64,000 bases of DNA from Vibrio sp. B1FLJ16 (GCF_905175385.1 NZ_HG992750.1:930001-994000), one strand, 5' to 3'; numbered from the stretch's first letter, positions 8,075 to 17,632 are shown. The notes: a model not told the origin generated them from the sequence alone. Numbers and translations: made by a program.

Positions 8075-8765
8075 GCAAACACCTGTACTCAAAGCACCTA
8101 TTGTTCAAGCAAATTTAGTTTCTAAACAAGTGTCTACTAATAACGAGCGTTTAACAATCCTTAAAAATGTAAATATTGACATCAGGAAAGGCGAAAAAAT
8201 AGCGATAGTTGGCACCTCTGGGGCAGGTAAATCGACGCTTATGACATTGTTAGCTGGCCTTGATACGCCGACGTCAGGCGAAATTACGCTACTTGGTAAC
8301 GAACTCTCCAAATTAGACGATGAAGCGCGGGCAAAAATTCGTGCTGAGTCTCTGGGGTTTGTTTTTCAGAGCTTTTTACTTATACCAAGCCTGACCGCAT
8401 TACGTAATGTTACGTTGCCATGTCTGTTGCGTGGAGAAGCTGAAAACGAAGCGAGGGCTTCTGAGTTGTTAAAAGCTGTTGGGTTAGAAAAGCGTCTGGA
8501 GCACTTACCAAGCCAACTCTCTGGTGGAGAACAGCAGCGTGTCGCACTGGCCCGTGCTTTCATGACTCAGCCTGAACTGCTGTTTGCTGATGAACCGACG
8601 GGAAACCTCGATCACCAGACCGCAGACAAAGTAATAGAGTTATTGTTTGAGCTTAACGAACAGCACGGTACTACGCTGATCTTAGTCACCCATGATAGCC
8701 ACTTGGCGGAACGATGTGACCGGGTTTATCGCATGGAGGCGGGTGAGCTTAAGGAGGACGTGTAA
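8073..8765 (+). CDS. ybbA: YbbA-type ABC transporter ATPase
   Basis: The 230-residue nucleotide-binding protein has Walker A GTSGAGKS (47-54), the signature LSGGEQQR (about 149-156), Walker B LLFADEPT and the switch VTHD. It is of the LolD/MacB class. With the adjacent FtsX-like permease it should form an ABC system of the YbbAP type. The tesA-ybbA-ybbP layout equals that of E. coli, where YbbAP has been linked to lipid or lysophospholipid handling in the envelope. The ATG at 8073 overlaps the divergent tesA ATG in the tetramer CATG. AAGGAAAG lies about 13 nt upstream. The stop overlaps the start of the permease (TAATG). Confidence 0.9.
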   Translation: MQTPVLKAPIVQANLVSKQVSTNNERLTILKNVNIDIRKGEKIAIVGTSGAGKSTLMTLLAGLDTPTSGEITLLGNELSKLDDEARAKIRAESLGFVFQSFLLIPSLTALRNVTLPCLLRGEAENEARASELLKAVGLEKRLEHLPSQLSGGEQQRVALARAFMTQPELLFADEPTGNLDHQTADKVIELLFELNEQHGTTLILVTHDSHLAERCDRVYRMEAGELKEDV

Positions 8766-11221
8766 TGTCTGTAATATCTTCAAGTGAACAAAGTGCAGAA
8801 GATCAGCGAGTGGCAGAGAAGCATTCTCCGAATAAAAGTTTGATTCGCTGGAGCCTCGGGGAAATAAGGCAGGGTAGTCTTTGGCCTATCAGTGTCGCTC
8901 TCGTTCTTGTTATCGCAAGTATCTTTGCCTTATCTGCTCTGGCATCTCGTATGGAGCAGGTGATCGTTAAACAGGGGAAAGATGCTTTAACTGCCGATGC
9001 TGTGTTTGTTTCAGCTAACCCTATCCCAGAAGCGTTGTTAACATCGACAGAGGAGTTTGAGCGGTCGGTGATGACGCGTTTTCCCACTATGGCATTTAGT
9101 GAACAAGGCATGCAGTTAATATCGGTGCGTGCCGTAGATAATCAGTATCCACTAATGGGGGACTTAGTATTAGAGGGTAATCCTTCTGGTCGAGTAAAAG
9201 CAGGGCAGCTGTGGCTAGACGAACGTATTATGGCTCAGTTAGATGTATCTAAGGGTGACGTTGTAACTGTTGGTGACGCCGACTTTACGGTTACCGGAGC
9301 GGTGTTACTAGAACCAGGTTTAAGCTTCAACCCTTTCCAGCAAATGCCTTCGGCTTATATACACCAAAGTGATGTCCCTAAAACCGGAGCTATTCAAGTT
9401 GGTAGCAGGGTGCAATACCGTTTGTTTTTGAAGGCAGACGATAAAACGTTAAAACAACTGCAAGAAACAACTGAATTAACGCCGAGTGATCGCTGGCGCA
9501 CTCAAGACAGTGCAAGCCGCAGCAATGAAATATTCGAAAGAACGACACAGTATTTATCTTTGACTGTGGCGATTGTCATCATCATGGCCTCTACAACCCT
9601 GGTGCTTACCTGTCAGAACTATGTGAACAGTCGTACTCAAACCATTGCGATGCTAAAAAGCCTGGGGGCGAGTCGTCGCTGGATCGAAAAGTGGCTGTTT
9701 ATTCAGGTGGCTATCTTGCTCTTAAGTGCAAGTATCGTTGGCTTGCTGTTAGGAAGCGGGCTTGAATACCTGCTACGTATTCCATTGAAAGACCTTTTGC
9801 CCGACCCGCTTCCTAGTTTCGGGGTCATGCCATTTTTTATTGCTTTTGCGTCGGCAGTGCTGATAACCGTCCCCGCGCTTGGTATACCGCTACTCGGTCT
9901 TATAAAAACGCCTGCTCTTGAAGTACTTCAGCAAGGTAAGGCCCAACGTTCATGGAAAAGAATGTTATTGGTACTCGTTCCCGTAATTCCATTGTTGGCT
10001 TTGTACGCAAATAACACTCTGGTCTGGATTGTGCTCATAGGTATCGCAATATTGTTCATTGTCTTAGCTGCAGTGAGCGTCACGTTGACAAAACTGCTAG
10101 CACGTTTTTCAACACATCCTGCGATGAAACTGGCACTTAGCCGGATCAACAGGACACCCGTCACCAGCGGGTTACAATTTGGTGCTTTATCGCTTTCTCT
10201 GATGTTGCTGTCCATTATCTGGTTAGTACGCAGTGATATTCTTGCCGACTGGGAAAGAACCTTACCGGAAGATGCCCCAAATGTGTTTGCACTGAACATT
10301 TCAGAATTTGAACTAGACAACTATTTGACAACACTAGATAAGAACGGTGTTACGCGGTCACAGGCGTTTCCGATAATTCGTGGCCGTCTGGCCGAAATTA
10401 ACGGTCAAAACGTGAAAGATGTTGATCATGAGGGAGAAGGCTCGGACGCTATCCGACGCGAGCTTAACCTGACATGGGGAGACAGCCTGCCAGATTACAA
10501 TGATGTCCTTGACGGTGAGTGGAAAAATAAAGGAAGTGTCTCAGTAGAATCGGATGTTGCCAGAGACTTGGGTATAAAGCTTGGTGACAAATTACGCTTT
10601 GTTATCAACAGTCAGAACTTTGATGCCGTTGTCGACAGTATTCGTCATGTAGAGTGGCGGGATATGAAGCCTAACTTTTACTTCATCTTCTCCTCTGATG
10701 TGGTAGAAAGCTTGCCTGGCTCATATCTTATTAGCTACCGGATAAACGAAGAGAACCAAGAATTACTGACCAAGATGTCTCGCGCGCACCCTACGGTTTC
10801 TGTCTTAGACATTCGCACAATGGGACAGAAAATACAGGCTCTACTCGAACAAATTGTGTCGGCAATTACCATTCTAGCGCTCTTGGGCGTAGTGGCTGGC
10901 TTATTGCTCATTTTTACGCTTTTACGTTTGAGCTTGTCCCAGCGTCAACAGGAAATTCGGTTGTATCGTACTTTAGGGTCGAGTAAAAAAAGAATTAATA
11001 CTACCTTGTGGGCTGAGTATGGCGTAATGGCGTTAATTGCAAGTAGCGTTGCGGTGTTAGCATCAGAACTGTGCGTTGCTGCGTTGATGACTTTTGGGTT
11101 GGATCTCGATACACGAATTCACCCTGAATTGTGGATAGCTTTACCGCTGGCTACCTTTGTTACTCTGGCACTTGTAGTAATGAGTTTGCTAAAAAGATTG
11201 TTAACACCAATAAACACTTAA
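8765..11221 (+). CDS. ybbP: YbbP-type ABC transporter permease (FtsX-like)
   Basis: The 818-residue membrane protein has the ten-helix layout of large FtsX/MacB-family permeases. One helix is near the N-terminus (about 40-60), followed by a large extracytoplasmic domain. An FtsX domain with three helices comes next (about 260-400), a middle helix pair (about 400-445), a second extracytoplasmic part and a last FtsX domain (about 695-815). It is translationally coupled to ybbA: its ATG shares one base with the ybbA stop, and AGGAGG lies just upstream. In this class the ATPase drives movement of the extracytoplasmic domains rather than classic transport. The substrate is not evident. Confidence 0.9.
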   Translation: MSVISSSEQSAEDQRVAEKHSPNKSLIRWSLGEIRQGSLWPISVALVLVIASIFALSALASRMEQVIVKQGKDALTADAVFVSANPIPEALLTSTEEFERSVMTRFPTMAFSEQGMQLISVRAVDNQYPLMGDLVLEGNPSGRVKAGQLWLDERIMAQLDVSKGDVVTVGDADFTVTGAVLLEPGLSFNPFQQMPSAYIHQSDVPKTGAIQVGSRVQYRLFLKADDKTLKQLQETTELTPSDRWRTQDSASRSNEIFERTTQYLSLTVAIVIIMASTTLVLTCQNYVNSRTQTIAMLKSLGASRRWIEKWLFIQVAILLLSASIVGLLLGSGLEYLLRIPLKDLLPDPLPSFGVMPFFIAFASAVLITVPALGIPLLGLIKTPALEVLQQGKAQRSWKRMLLVLVPVIPLLALYANNTLVWIVLIGIAILFIVLAAVSVTLTKLLARFSTHPAMKLALSRINRTPVTSGLQFGALSLSLMLLSIIWLVRSDILADWERTLPEDAPNVFALNISEFELDNYLTTLDKNGVTRSQAFPIIRGRLAEINGQNVKDVDHEGEGSDAIRRELNLTWGDSLPDYNDVLDGEWKNKGSVSVESDVARDLGIKLGDKLRFVINSQNFDAVVDSIRHVEWRDMKPNFYFIFSSDVVESLPGSYLISYRINEENQELLTKMSRAHPTVSVLDIRTMGQKIQALLEQIVSAITILALLGVVAGLLLIFTLLRLSLSQRQQEIRLYRTLGSSKKRINTTLWAEYGVMALIASSVAVLASELCVAALMTFGLDLDTRIHPELWIALPLATFVTLALVVMSLLKRLLTPINT

Positions 11222-11271
11222 TCGGTATAGTTCTGAAAGAGTTGTAAGAAATCAATTACACTTTTATGTTA

Positions 11272-11300
11272 GTTATCCACAAAAACAGTGGATAACTTTT
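11272..11300 (+). terminator. Hairpin after ybbP, possible terminator; contains a perfect DnaA box
   Basis: GTTATCCAC (11272-11280) pairs with GTGGATAAC (11288-11296) and four T follow. The short T-tail makes termination uncertain. The left arm includes TTATCCACA (11273-11281), a perfect DnaA-box consensus, and the right arm gives a one-mismatch copy in the opposite orientation. Confidence 0.45.
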
Positions 11301-11408
11301 GGGATAACTGAGAAGTGAAAAAGGAAGGTATTTCTGTAACCTTTACGTCGTGGGTGTTGGGGTAAATATCTTATTCACATCAGCGTAAAATTCGCTTTCA
11401 TTCATAAC

Positions 11409-11472
11409 GTCGTCAAGTACTTTTTTCAATTTTTTTTCAATTTTTTTCTTGAAAAAAACAAGTTTTGACGAC
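11409..11472. repeat. Imperfect long hairpin with T-rich tandem units
   Basis: GTCGTCAA (11409-11416) is complementary to TTGACGAC (11465-11472). The pairing extends inward through ACTTTTTTCAA against TTGAAAAAAACAAGT with small bulges. The loop holds tandem T-tract units (T6-T8 followed by CAA). With the FNR-like site it occupies the gap of about 350 bp between ybbP and the next gene, which otherwise shows no gene. It could be a bent-DNA promoter element or a structured leader. Confidence 0.4.
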
Positions 11473-11494
11473 AGTACAAGCCCATGAACTTTTT

Positions 11495-11508
11495 GTGATT
11501 TTAATCAA
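11495..11508 (+). promoter_or_regulatory. FNR/CRP-like site upstream of the FAD oxidoreductase
   Basis: GTGAT-TTTA-ATCAA differs by one base from the FNR consensus TTGAT-N4-ATCAA. It is centred about 71 bp before the oxidoreductase ATG, a position compatible with activation by FNR or Crp. This is pattern recognition only. Confidence 0.4.
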
Positions 11509-11572
11509 GGTCAAAGACGAGTAGAATTGGCGGATAGTTAAGAATTCCCTTTATAAAATTTTCCGAGAAGCA

Positions 11573-13006
11573 ATGACGTCTGAGTTTCCAAGTTATAAAC
11601 AAAAACACATCGTAGTCGTTGGCGGCGGAGTCGCCGGTGCAACAGCAGCAATACATTTTGCAGAACTCGGTTTTCAAGTCTCTGTTATCGAGAAAGGTCT
11701 GTCTTTGGTGAACGGTCCGCCAATCTGTCATCTGCACGCGGGCGGAAACTTATACCGAGAAATATCAGAGCAACAATGTTTAGACTTGCTTTCTCAATCT
11801 ATCGATACCATTCGTTTATACCCGAGTTCACTGAATATTCGTCCGACCGTTATCGCTGTGCCGCACTCAGACGGTGGAGACCCAGAGACGCTTATTCCTC
11901 GTCTTGAGGTCATAAAAAGCGCATACCAGTCTCTGGTAGATAAAGACGAAAGTAATAAAGTATTGGGCGAACCAGGCGAGTACTATAAGTTGTACTCAAA
12001 AGAAGAGTTGCTGGAACTTGCCAAGCAGAACCAGCCTGAACAGCCTGTTACTTTTGATGACTGGTGTATTCCGTTTGCACAGCACGCTGACTTAGACGAG
12101 TTAAAATATCCTGTTGTGGCGGTACAAGAATATGGTTGGAGTGTTTTCCGTCTTGCTGCAATCGCAAACCTGACGCTATCGCATTTACCTAATGTGAATG
12201 TATTCACTCAAGCTGAACTGAAACAGGCGGATTGGAAGGGCGACCACTGGTTACTAACTTACGATCATAACGGAACTGCCCAAACCTTAACAGGTGATTA
12301 CCTAGTCAATGCTTGCGGCTTCGAAACTGGCTCTGTTGATAATGCTGTCGGCGCTAAACGAGACCGTTTGGTAGAGTTTAAGGCAGCTTACGTTACACAT
12401 TGGCAAGAGTGTTACCAACAATGGCCGGAAGTCATTTTTCATGGTCCTCGCGGTACTGATAAGGGAATGGCGCAGCTAACGCCATACGGTGATGGTTATT
12501 TCCAGCTTCACGGTATGACAAAAGGTATTACCTTATTTGATGATGGACTGGTTGCAAGCACTAAGGAATCTGCACAACCAGAGCTTCCGGGACTTTTACT
12601 CTCGAAAATACGTTCTGGATGGAAAGAAGCAGCTCTGGAAGAGAGAACCAATAATGCCATTCAGCATATGGCACAATTTATTCCTGATTACAGCTCTGCT
12701 ATTAAAGGCGGTAAAGCGTTATTCGGTGCCCAGCAGATCCCGGGCAGTGATCCGGTATTAAGAGCGGCAGATGTTACTTTCGAAGACAATAACTATGCCC
12801 GAATTGAAATCGTAAAAGCATCTTCAACATTACTAGCCGCACAAAAAATACTGCAGCATTGGTTTGAGATTGAGCCGCTGCGTAATGTCGAGCTACAACA
12901 CCCGGTTACGGTGCACTGGACAGAAAAGGAAGTCGAGCAATACGCATTACAGCTTACCCAAGAGCGAGACTATCCTAAATCCTTAGCGGAACGTTACGGC
13001 ATGTAA
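11573..13006 (+). CDS. FAD-dependent oxidoreductase, DAO-like
   Basis: The 477-residue protein begins with a dinucleotide-binding loop VVVGGGVAGATAA (about 13-25) and the acidic end of the second strand (VIEKG), typical of FAD enzymes of the glycine-oxidase/DAO superfamily. No signal peptide or membrane helix is seen. An ICHLHAGGNLYREI stretch early in the protein may lie near the flavin, as in malate:quinone oxidoreductase-like enzymes. The substrate cannot be named. The ATG has GAGAAG just upstream. It is convergent with pxpC, 25 bp away. An FNR-like site upstream suggests control by oxygen or catabolite state. Confidence 0.75.
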   Translation: MTSEFPSYKQKHIVVVGGGVAGATAAIHFAELGFQVSVIEKGLSLVNGPPICHLHAGGNLYREISEQQCLDLLSQSIDTIRLYPSSLNIRPTVIAVPHSDGGDPETLIPRLEVIKSAYQSLVDKDESNKVLGEPGEYYKLYSKEELLELAKQNQPEQPVTFDDWCIPFAQHADLDELKYPVVAVQEYGWSVFRLAAIANLTLSHLPNVNVFTQAELKQADWKGDHWLLTYDHNGTAQTLTGDYLVNACGFETGSVDNAVGAKRDRLVEFKAAYVTHWQECYQQWPEVIFHGPRGTDKGMAQLTPYGDGYFQLHGMTKGITLFDDGLVASTKESAQPELPGLLLSKIRSGWKEAALEERTNNAIQHMAQFIPDYSSAIKGGKALFGAQQIPGSDPVLRAADVTFEDNNYARIEIVKASSTLLAAQKILQHWFEIEPLRNVELQHPVTVHWTEKEVEQYALQLTQERDYPKSLAERYGM

Positions 13007-13024
13007 CTTTTTCGACTGAGGATG

Positions 13025-13057
13025 AATGGGCTTAGTATCCGAAAAACTGAGCCCATT
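13025..13057. terminator. Convergent hairpin between the FAD oxidoreductase and pxpC genes
   Basis: AATGGGCTTAG (13025-13035) pairs with CTGAGCCCATT (13047-13057) with one mismatch. It covers the end of pxpC. There is no clear T-run, so its termination efficiency is uncertain. Confidence 0.4.
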
Positions 13058-13967
13058 GACACCACAAGTCTTGCAGTTTCCACCTGTCACCTTTAACAAA
13101 CTCGACTTTTTGTCCGGGCTTTGCTTGCGCGAGTCTTGGTAAATCTATTCTTGCTACGCAACCTATTTTTGGATATCCGCCAATCGTCTGATGATCGTTT
13201 AACAGTACGATAGGATTCCCGTCATCTGGGATTTGAATGGCCCCGAGTGCAATACCCTCAGAGAGCACACCATTATAGGGTGGTTGTATGATATTGCCTT
13301 CCAAGCGATAGCCCATACGATTCGAGTCCGGAGAGATAGTAAACTCGCTGGAGTAAAACGTCTCTAAGACTTTGTCGTCGAAATCCTCGTTCTGGTAGCT
13401 TTCAATTACACGTAGCTTGACCGGTAAATTGTAATCAGGCTTAAAACGGAAGGTTATCTGCCGCGGTTTATGTTTTGAGAGTTGATGGGGGGCAAATGGC
13501 AGAATATCGCCTGATTTTATTGGGCTTCCTTTTGCATCAAGCCCACCAAGTGATTCACGCGTGACGGTAGAAGCGCTACCAAGATGTTCCGAGATGCCGA
13601 ACCCGCCTTTTACTGCAAGATATGCACGTAGTCCGTTTTTAGGCATACCAAAACGAAGTTGTTGTCCTTTCTTCAGATTAAAGTCAGACCAATTTGAAAT
13701 ACGGTCGCCATCAACCGTTGCATTTAAATCACCGCCACAGATTGCGAGATGGCAATTATGGAGTGCGACGAAACTCGCATTACCTAATGTGATCTCTATA
13801 GTAGAGCAGTTAACGGGATTGCCCAGAAGATAATTTGCCCAGTTATATGCGTAGCTATCAACTGGCCCTCCTTGGGTAATGCCGATGTGTCCTAAGCCAA
13901 AGCGACCAAAGTCTTGTATCAGTGAAAGTGGACCCGGTTTTTCGACTAATAACCCTGCGTCGCTCAT
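13032..13967 (-). CDS. pxpC: 5-oxoprolinase subunit PxpC (biotin-dependent carboxyltransferase-like)
   Basis: The 311-residue protein matches the KipA/AHS2 family: an early GPLSLIQDFGRFGLGHIGITQGG-type opening with RFG and GGPVDSYA segments, and the later SDSNRMGYRLEG. With PxpA and PxpB it forms the ATP-dependent 5-oxoprolinase that opens the damaged-glutamine product 5-oxoproline to glutamate. The ATG overlaps the end of pxpB by 4 bp, showing translational coupling. It is the last gene of the pxpA-pxpB-pxpC operon. Length and order match the bacterial housekeeping system. Confidence 0.92.
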   Translation of the reverse strand: MSDAGLLVEKPGPLSLIQDFGRFGLGHIGITQGGPVDSYAYNWANYLLGNPVNCSTIEITLGNASFVALHNCHLAICGGDLNATVDGDRISNWSDFNLKKGQQLRFGMPKNGLRAYLAVKGGFGISEHLGSASTVTRESLGGLDAKGSPIKSGDILPFAPHQLSKHKPRQITFRFKPDYNLPVKLRVIESYQNEDFDDKVLETFYSSEFTISPDSNRMGYRLEGNIIQPPYNGVLSEGIALGAIQIPDDGNPIVLLNDHQTIGGYPKIGCVARIDLPRLAQAKPGQKVEFVKGDRWKLQDLWCQWAQFFGY

Positions 13968-14647
13968 AAAGTGCCTCCTAATTCAATAAACTCTTGTTTT
14001 GAAATAGACACAAACGTCACGCTGTCACCGACCTCAAAAGGGATAAATGGTGGGGTATCAGAAAATAGTGCCACAGGGCTTCGTCCGATAATATTCCATC
14101 CAGCAGGGCTATCTGACGGGTAGACTGCTGTTTTACTATCCGCTATACCGACACTGCCTGCGGGAACACTGGTTCTTGGTGTCGTAAGCCTTGGCATGAT
14201 TAACTCGTCTGATACGTCGGAGAGAAAGGCAAACCCTGGGGCAAATCCTATAGCAGAAACGGTGTATTCCGTTTGGGTATGTAAGTTGATGATATCTTGC
14301 AGAGACAAACCATTGTCTGTAAATCGCGATAAGTCTAAGGCCGTTTCTTCTGAATAGTAAACAGGGATAGAGATACTTTTTGGCTGAGGGAAATTTTGTG
14401 TATCAGGACTGAACTGCGTGATGATTTGGTTTAATCCGTCGACGAGGTTAGAGTCGTCTATTACAAACGGCAGGTAATCTATTAAGATTGTCCGGTAAGA
14501 TGGAATCACGTTCATAACAGCACTGGTAAGCTGTTCTCTTATTTGATGTGCCAGCTCGCCAATGTGGGTTTCTGGTACCGTATCTTCAAATTTTACGAAA
14601 ACGCTGCATTCTGAAACGAATGAAATATTAAACTTTTCCTGATCCAT
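13964..14647 (-). CDS. pxpB: 5-oxoprolinase subunit PxpB
   Basis: The 227-residue protein belongs to the KipI/AHS1 family. Diagnostic parts are the AIGFAPGFAFL segment, the LTTPRTSVPAGSVGIA segment and SPAGWNIIGRSP near the C-terminus. It works with PxpC and PxpA in ATP-driven 5-oxoproline cleavage. It shares one base with the end of pxpA and four bases with the start of pxpC, so the three are coupled. The Bacillus homologue KipI also inhibits a kinase, but the neighbours here argue for the metabolic role. Confidence 0.92.
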   Translation of the reverse strand: MDQEKFNISFVSECSVFVKFEDTVPETHIGELAHQIREQLTSAVMNVIPSYRTILIDYLPFVIDDSNLVDGLNQIITQFSPDTQNFPQPKSISIPVYYSEETALDLSRFTDNGLSLQDIINLHTQTEYTVSAIGFAPGFAFLSDVSDELIMPRLTTPRTSVPAGSVGIADSKTAVYPSDSPAGWNIIGRSPVALFSDTPPFIPFEVGDSVTFVSISKQEFIELGGTL

Positions 14648-15402
14648 TAATTTCCTCCAGCATAAAGGCTTTGGCGGATTTTCTTTATCAAGGCTATGGA
14701 CTCGTCGTTATCCCCATGTACACAAATAGTATCTGCTTCAAGAAGAATGTACTGTCCTGAAGCTGTTCTCACGCGACCTGACTCTGCAAGTTTCCTCACT
14801 TGCTCAAGGATCTCATGCTCTGTTTTTAGCACAGCATTAGGCTGTGTTCTTGGTGTCAGCATGCCATCATCCTGATACAATCTGTCTGCAAACGCTTCGA
14901 ACAACAACGGTACGTCATAATCGTCTGCGATTTCGAGATACTTTTCATTTTCCTGGGAAGCGAGAATCATCAACGGAACTTTAAACAAAGCAGCGGCCTT
15001 TACGACGGCACGAAAAACCGAGTCACTTTTCATCATGTCGTTATAAAGAGCACCATGAGGCTTGATATAACAGATATCCGTGTATTGAGCCCGGCAAAGG
15101 GCTTGTAAAGCACCCACCTGATAAACAATCATGTTAGTAATTTCATCACCTGACATGCTTAATGAGCGTCTTCCGAACCCTTGTAAATCTGGATATCCGG
15201 GATGCGCTCCGATCTCTACGTCGTTCATATTGGCCAAAGTGATAGTGTCGTGCATAACATTAGGGTCAGATGCATGAAAACCACAGGCGATATTAGCCAT
15301 ATCAACATGCGACATTACTTCTTCATCAGCACCCATCTTCCAGGAGCCGAAACTTTCTCCCATGTCGCAGTTCAATGTTAGTTGTTGTTTGTTCAATGTC
15401 AT
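14647..15402 (-). CDS. pxpA: 5-oxoprolinase subunit PxpA (LamB/YcsF family)
   Basis: The product (about 251 residues) has the LamB/YcsF hallmarks: LNCDMGESFG at the N-terminus, NIACGFHASDP and GAHPGYPDLQGFGRR, and later KPHGALYND and FADRLYQDDG-like segments. It is the catalytic-type subunit of bacterial 5-oxoprolinase. I chose the ATG at 15402 (MTLNKQQ) because family members start a few residues before NCDMGE. A longer form from TTG at 15444 has a better ribosome binding site (AAGGAT) and cannot be excluded. It is the first gene of the pxpABC operon. Confidence 0.92.
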   Translation of the reverse strand: MTLNKQQLTLNCDMGESFGSWKMGADEEVMSHVDMANIACGFHASDPNVMHDTITLANMNDVEIGAHPGYPDLQGFGRRSLSMSGDEITNMIVYQVGALQALCRAQYTDICYIKPHGALYNDMMKSDSVFRAVVKAAALFKVPLMILASQENEKYLEIADDYDVPLLFEAFADRLYQDDGMLTPRTQPNAVLKTEHEILEQVRKLAESGRVRTASGQYILLEADTICVHGDNDESIALIKKIRQSLYAGGN

Positions 15403-15706
15403 ATGTTTAGCTTCTAACCAAGATATGATGCCACGATGCAGCAAACCATCCTTACGTTCAGTGATTTAGTTCATTATTCCAACATTAGTATCAGCTTTTA
15501 CTCGACAGACCCTAATCACCAGGAAAACTTTTTCATTTATTTGAATCGTTTCGAATTTTAACTTAATTCATTCAATTTCAATCTAATTCTCGAGAGGTTG
15601 GTGATGATTCAAATCATCATCATGCTATTCTTGGCTCCCTTAATGAGAGATGGATTGCATAACGATCCTTCTGTTATTCAGTTAATGTTTGGCAACTGGG
15701 ATATAT

Positions 15707-17632
15707 ATGTCATTACGAGTAAAGCTTATCTGGCCATATTTGGTTGTTATCGCCGTCACTTTTGCAATCAATCGAGGTTACCTCAGTTTCACATCACTCC
15801 AATCAGCACCTCGTGATCTTACTGCAGAAATTCACAGTATTTCTCATTCAATTAAAGATGCGCTTAGTTCAAACGACAAGCTCAAGGTACAGACATTAGT
15901 TGATGAACTGCTATTACTGGAAACAGTTTCTGCTGTCCAACTCTATACTCAAGAAAGCAATCCTATAATTTTGTTTGAGAAAAGTGATGGTGAAGTGCCG
16001 TTCATTAAACCGGATAAAATATTTACTCCGAACAACGATGAGCATAACAACTATTTCTATATTGTAGAGCCGATCGTTTATGGCAGTAATAAGGAAGCGA
16101 ATTTGGGTATAACCCTAGTGCGCAAACCTATCATTCATAACACTCAGACTTTAATGGAAGATACCGCGCTACTTGCAGCACTTCTAATCATTAGTAGTAT
16201 TTTTCTGTACGCCTACACTGGCCGCATAATTATTAAACCATTACTTAAGCTCAATGGGACTATACAAGAACTGCTTCACGAACATACAAACTATAATCAA
16301 ATACGTCATCACGCCAAAGATGAATTTGGCGAGTTAATATATTCGTTTGATCGGATGATGATTAAGCTTCTTCAGCGAGAAAAGCAGCGCCATCATTCAT
16401 TCGAGGTGCTCAAACAAAAAAGTTCAGTTTCTGAAGATCTAATAGAGTCCATACAATACTCTCTCATCATTACAGACAACCTAGGTACAATCATTCAGTG
16501 TAATTCCGCAACCTATAAGATGTTTGATAGAAACCGAGATAAGGTGCTGCAAAGCAATATATGTGATCTTATTAAGACAAAGGCACCCACTGAACTAAAA
16601 CAAATTCTGGATAAAGGAATAGAACGAAGTGAAATCAAATTAAGGAGTGTTGATAACAAACATCAATATAGCCTTACAAGCAGGTTTTTATCAAAACAAG
16701 GTCATTTACTGTTCGAAGTCAGGGATATTACAGAACTTGAAGAGGTAATGAGCCGAGAGCGCATTGCAGGAAGAGTCTTTGAAAATAGCCAGGATGGACT
16801 GATTGTAATTAATGAAAATGGCTTGATCACCGTAGTTAATCCAGCAGTTACCAAACTTTTAGGGGTAGAAGCCGAGCAGTTAATAGGGCAGTCAATTGTA
16901 AGTGCTATTCGTAGCCACAAACTTCGAAAAATGCTCCCTGGTATAATCAAATCCATAGATAACTTTGGTATTTGGCAGGGAGAAGTCATTGAAAAAATCC
17001 TTTCTGGTCAATTAATTCCTTTGTTTGCAAAGGTGAATCGCATCTTGAAGTGCGAGAACCACAAGCTCTATGATTCGGTCATCGTTCTTACCGATCTCTC
17101 AGATGCTAAAGAAATGGAGCGGTTAGAATATCTTACACACCATGATTCACTGACAGGATTAGCAAATCGTTCTAAGTTTAATTTGGTGTTGGAAGAACTG
17201 GTCAAAAGATCAGCCTACGTACGTGATGAATTTGCAATACTTTATTTAGATTTGGATGGCTTTAAAGCGGTAAACGATACTTATGGCCATGATGCCGGCG
17301 ACGCAGTGCTCAAAATAGTCTCTGAGCGAATGGCCTCTGTCACGCGCCACACCGATTTGATTGCAAGGTTAGCCGGGGATGAATTTGTTATGCTTATTAA
17401 TCCAGCGAATCAGGCGATCGTTACTCGTGTCTCAGAGCAGTTACTTGAGAGTATTTCTGCACCAATTTCATATAAAGGTGATACGCTTAATGTTGGTGTA
17501 AGTATCGGAGTGAAATTAGTTGGTTTGAATGAAAGGGATGCTGAGAGAGTATTAAAAAGTGCAGATACGGCGATGTATCAGGCGAAGAAATCTGGAAAAG
17601 GGCGAGCAATACTCATGGGATATGAGTTGTAA
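15707..17632 (+). CDS. Membrane diguanylate cyclase: HAMP-PAS-PAS-GGDEF
   Basis: From the ATG at 15707 (GGGAT upstream) the 641-residue protein has one N-terminal membrane helix (about 6-24) and a periplasmic sensor of about 130 residues. A second helix follows (about 155-175), then a HAMP linker, two PAS domains (about 250-350 and 360-470) and a C-terminal GGDEF domain. The active-site motif is AGDEF, an accepted active variant. RHTD five residues before it is a complete inhibitory site (RxxD). It should therefore make c-di-GMP with product inhibition in response to a periplasmic and/or PAS signal. There is no EAL domain. It lies alone, divergent from the pxp operon. Confidence 0.88.
   Translation: MSLRVKLIWPYLVVIAVTFAINRGYLSFTSLQSAPRDLTAEIHSISHSIKDALSSNDKLKVQTLVDELLLLETVSAVQLYTQESNPIILFEKSDGEVPFIKPDKIFTPNNDEHNNYFYIVEPIVYGSNKEANLGITLVRKPIIHNTQTLMEDTALLAALLIISSIFLYAYTGRIIIKPLLKLNGTIQELLHEHTNYNQIRHHAKDEFGELIYSFDRMMIKLLQREKQRHHSFEVLKQKSSVSEDLIESIQYSLIITDNLGTIIQCNSATYKMFDRNRDKVLQSNICDLIKTKAPTELKQILDKGIERSEIKLRSVDNKHQYSLTSRFLSKQGHLLFEVRDITELEEVMSRERIAGRVFENSQDGLIVINENGLITVVNPAVTKLLGVEAEQLIGQSIVSAIRSHKLRKMLPGIIKSIDNFGIWQGEVIEKILSGQLIPLFAKVNRILKCENHKLYDSVIVLTDLSDAKEMERLEYLTHHDSLTGLANRSKFNLVLEELVKRSAYVRDEFAILYLDLDGFKAVNDTYGHDAGDAVLKIVSERMASVTRHTDLIARLAGDEFVMLINPANQAIVTRVSEQLLESISAPISYKGDTLNVGVSIGVKLVGLNERDAERVLKSADTAMYQAKKSGKGRAILMGYEL

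Noticed and set aside
15598..15816. Open frame of 72 codons with a GAGAGG ribosome binding site overlapping the start of the diguanylate cyclase
   Set aside because: Its second half runs over the cyclase signal/membrane codons in another frame and shows no protein-like pattern. It was considered as a leader peptide but not supported.
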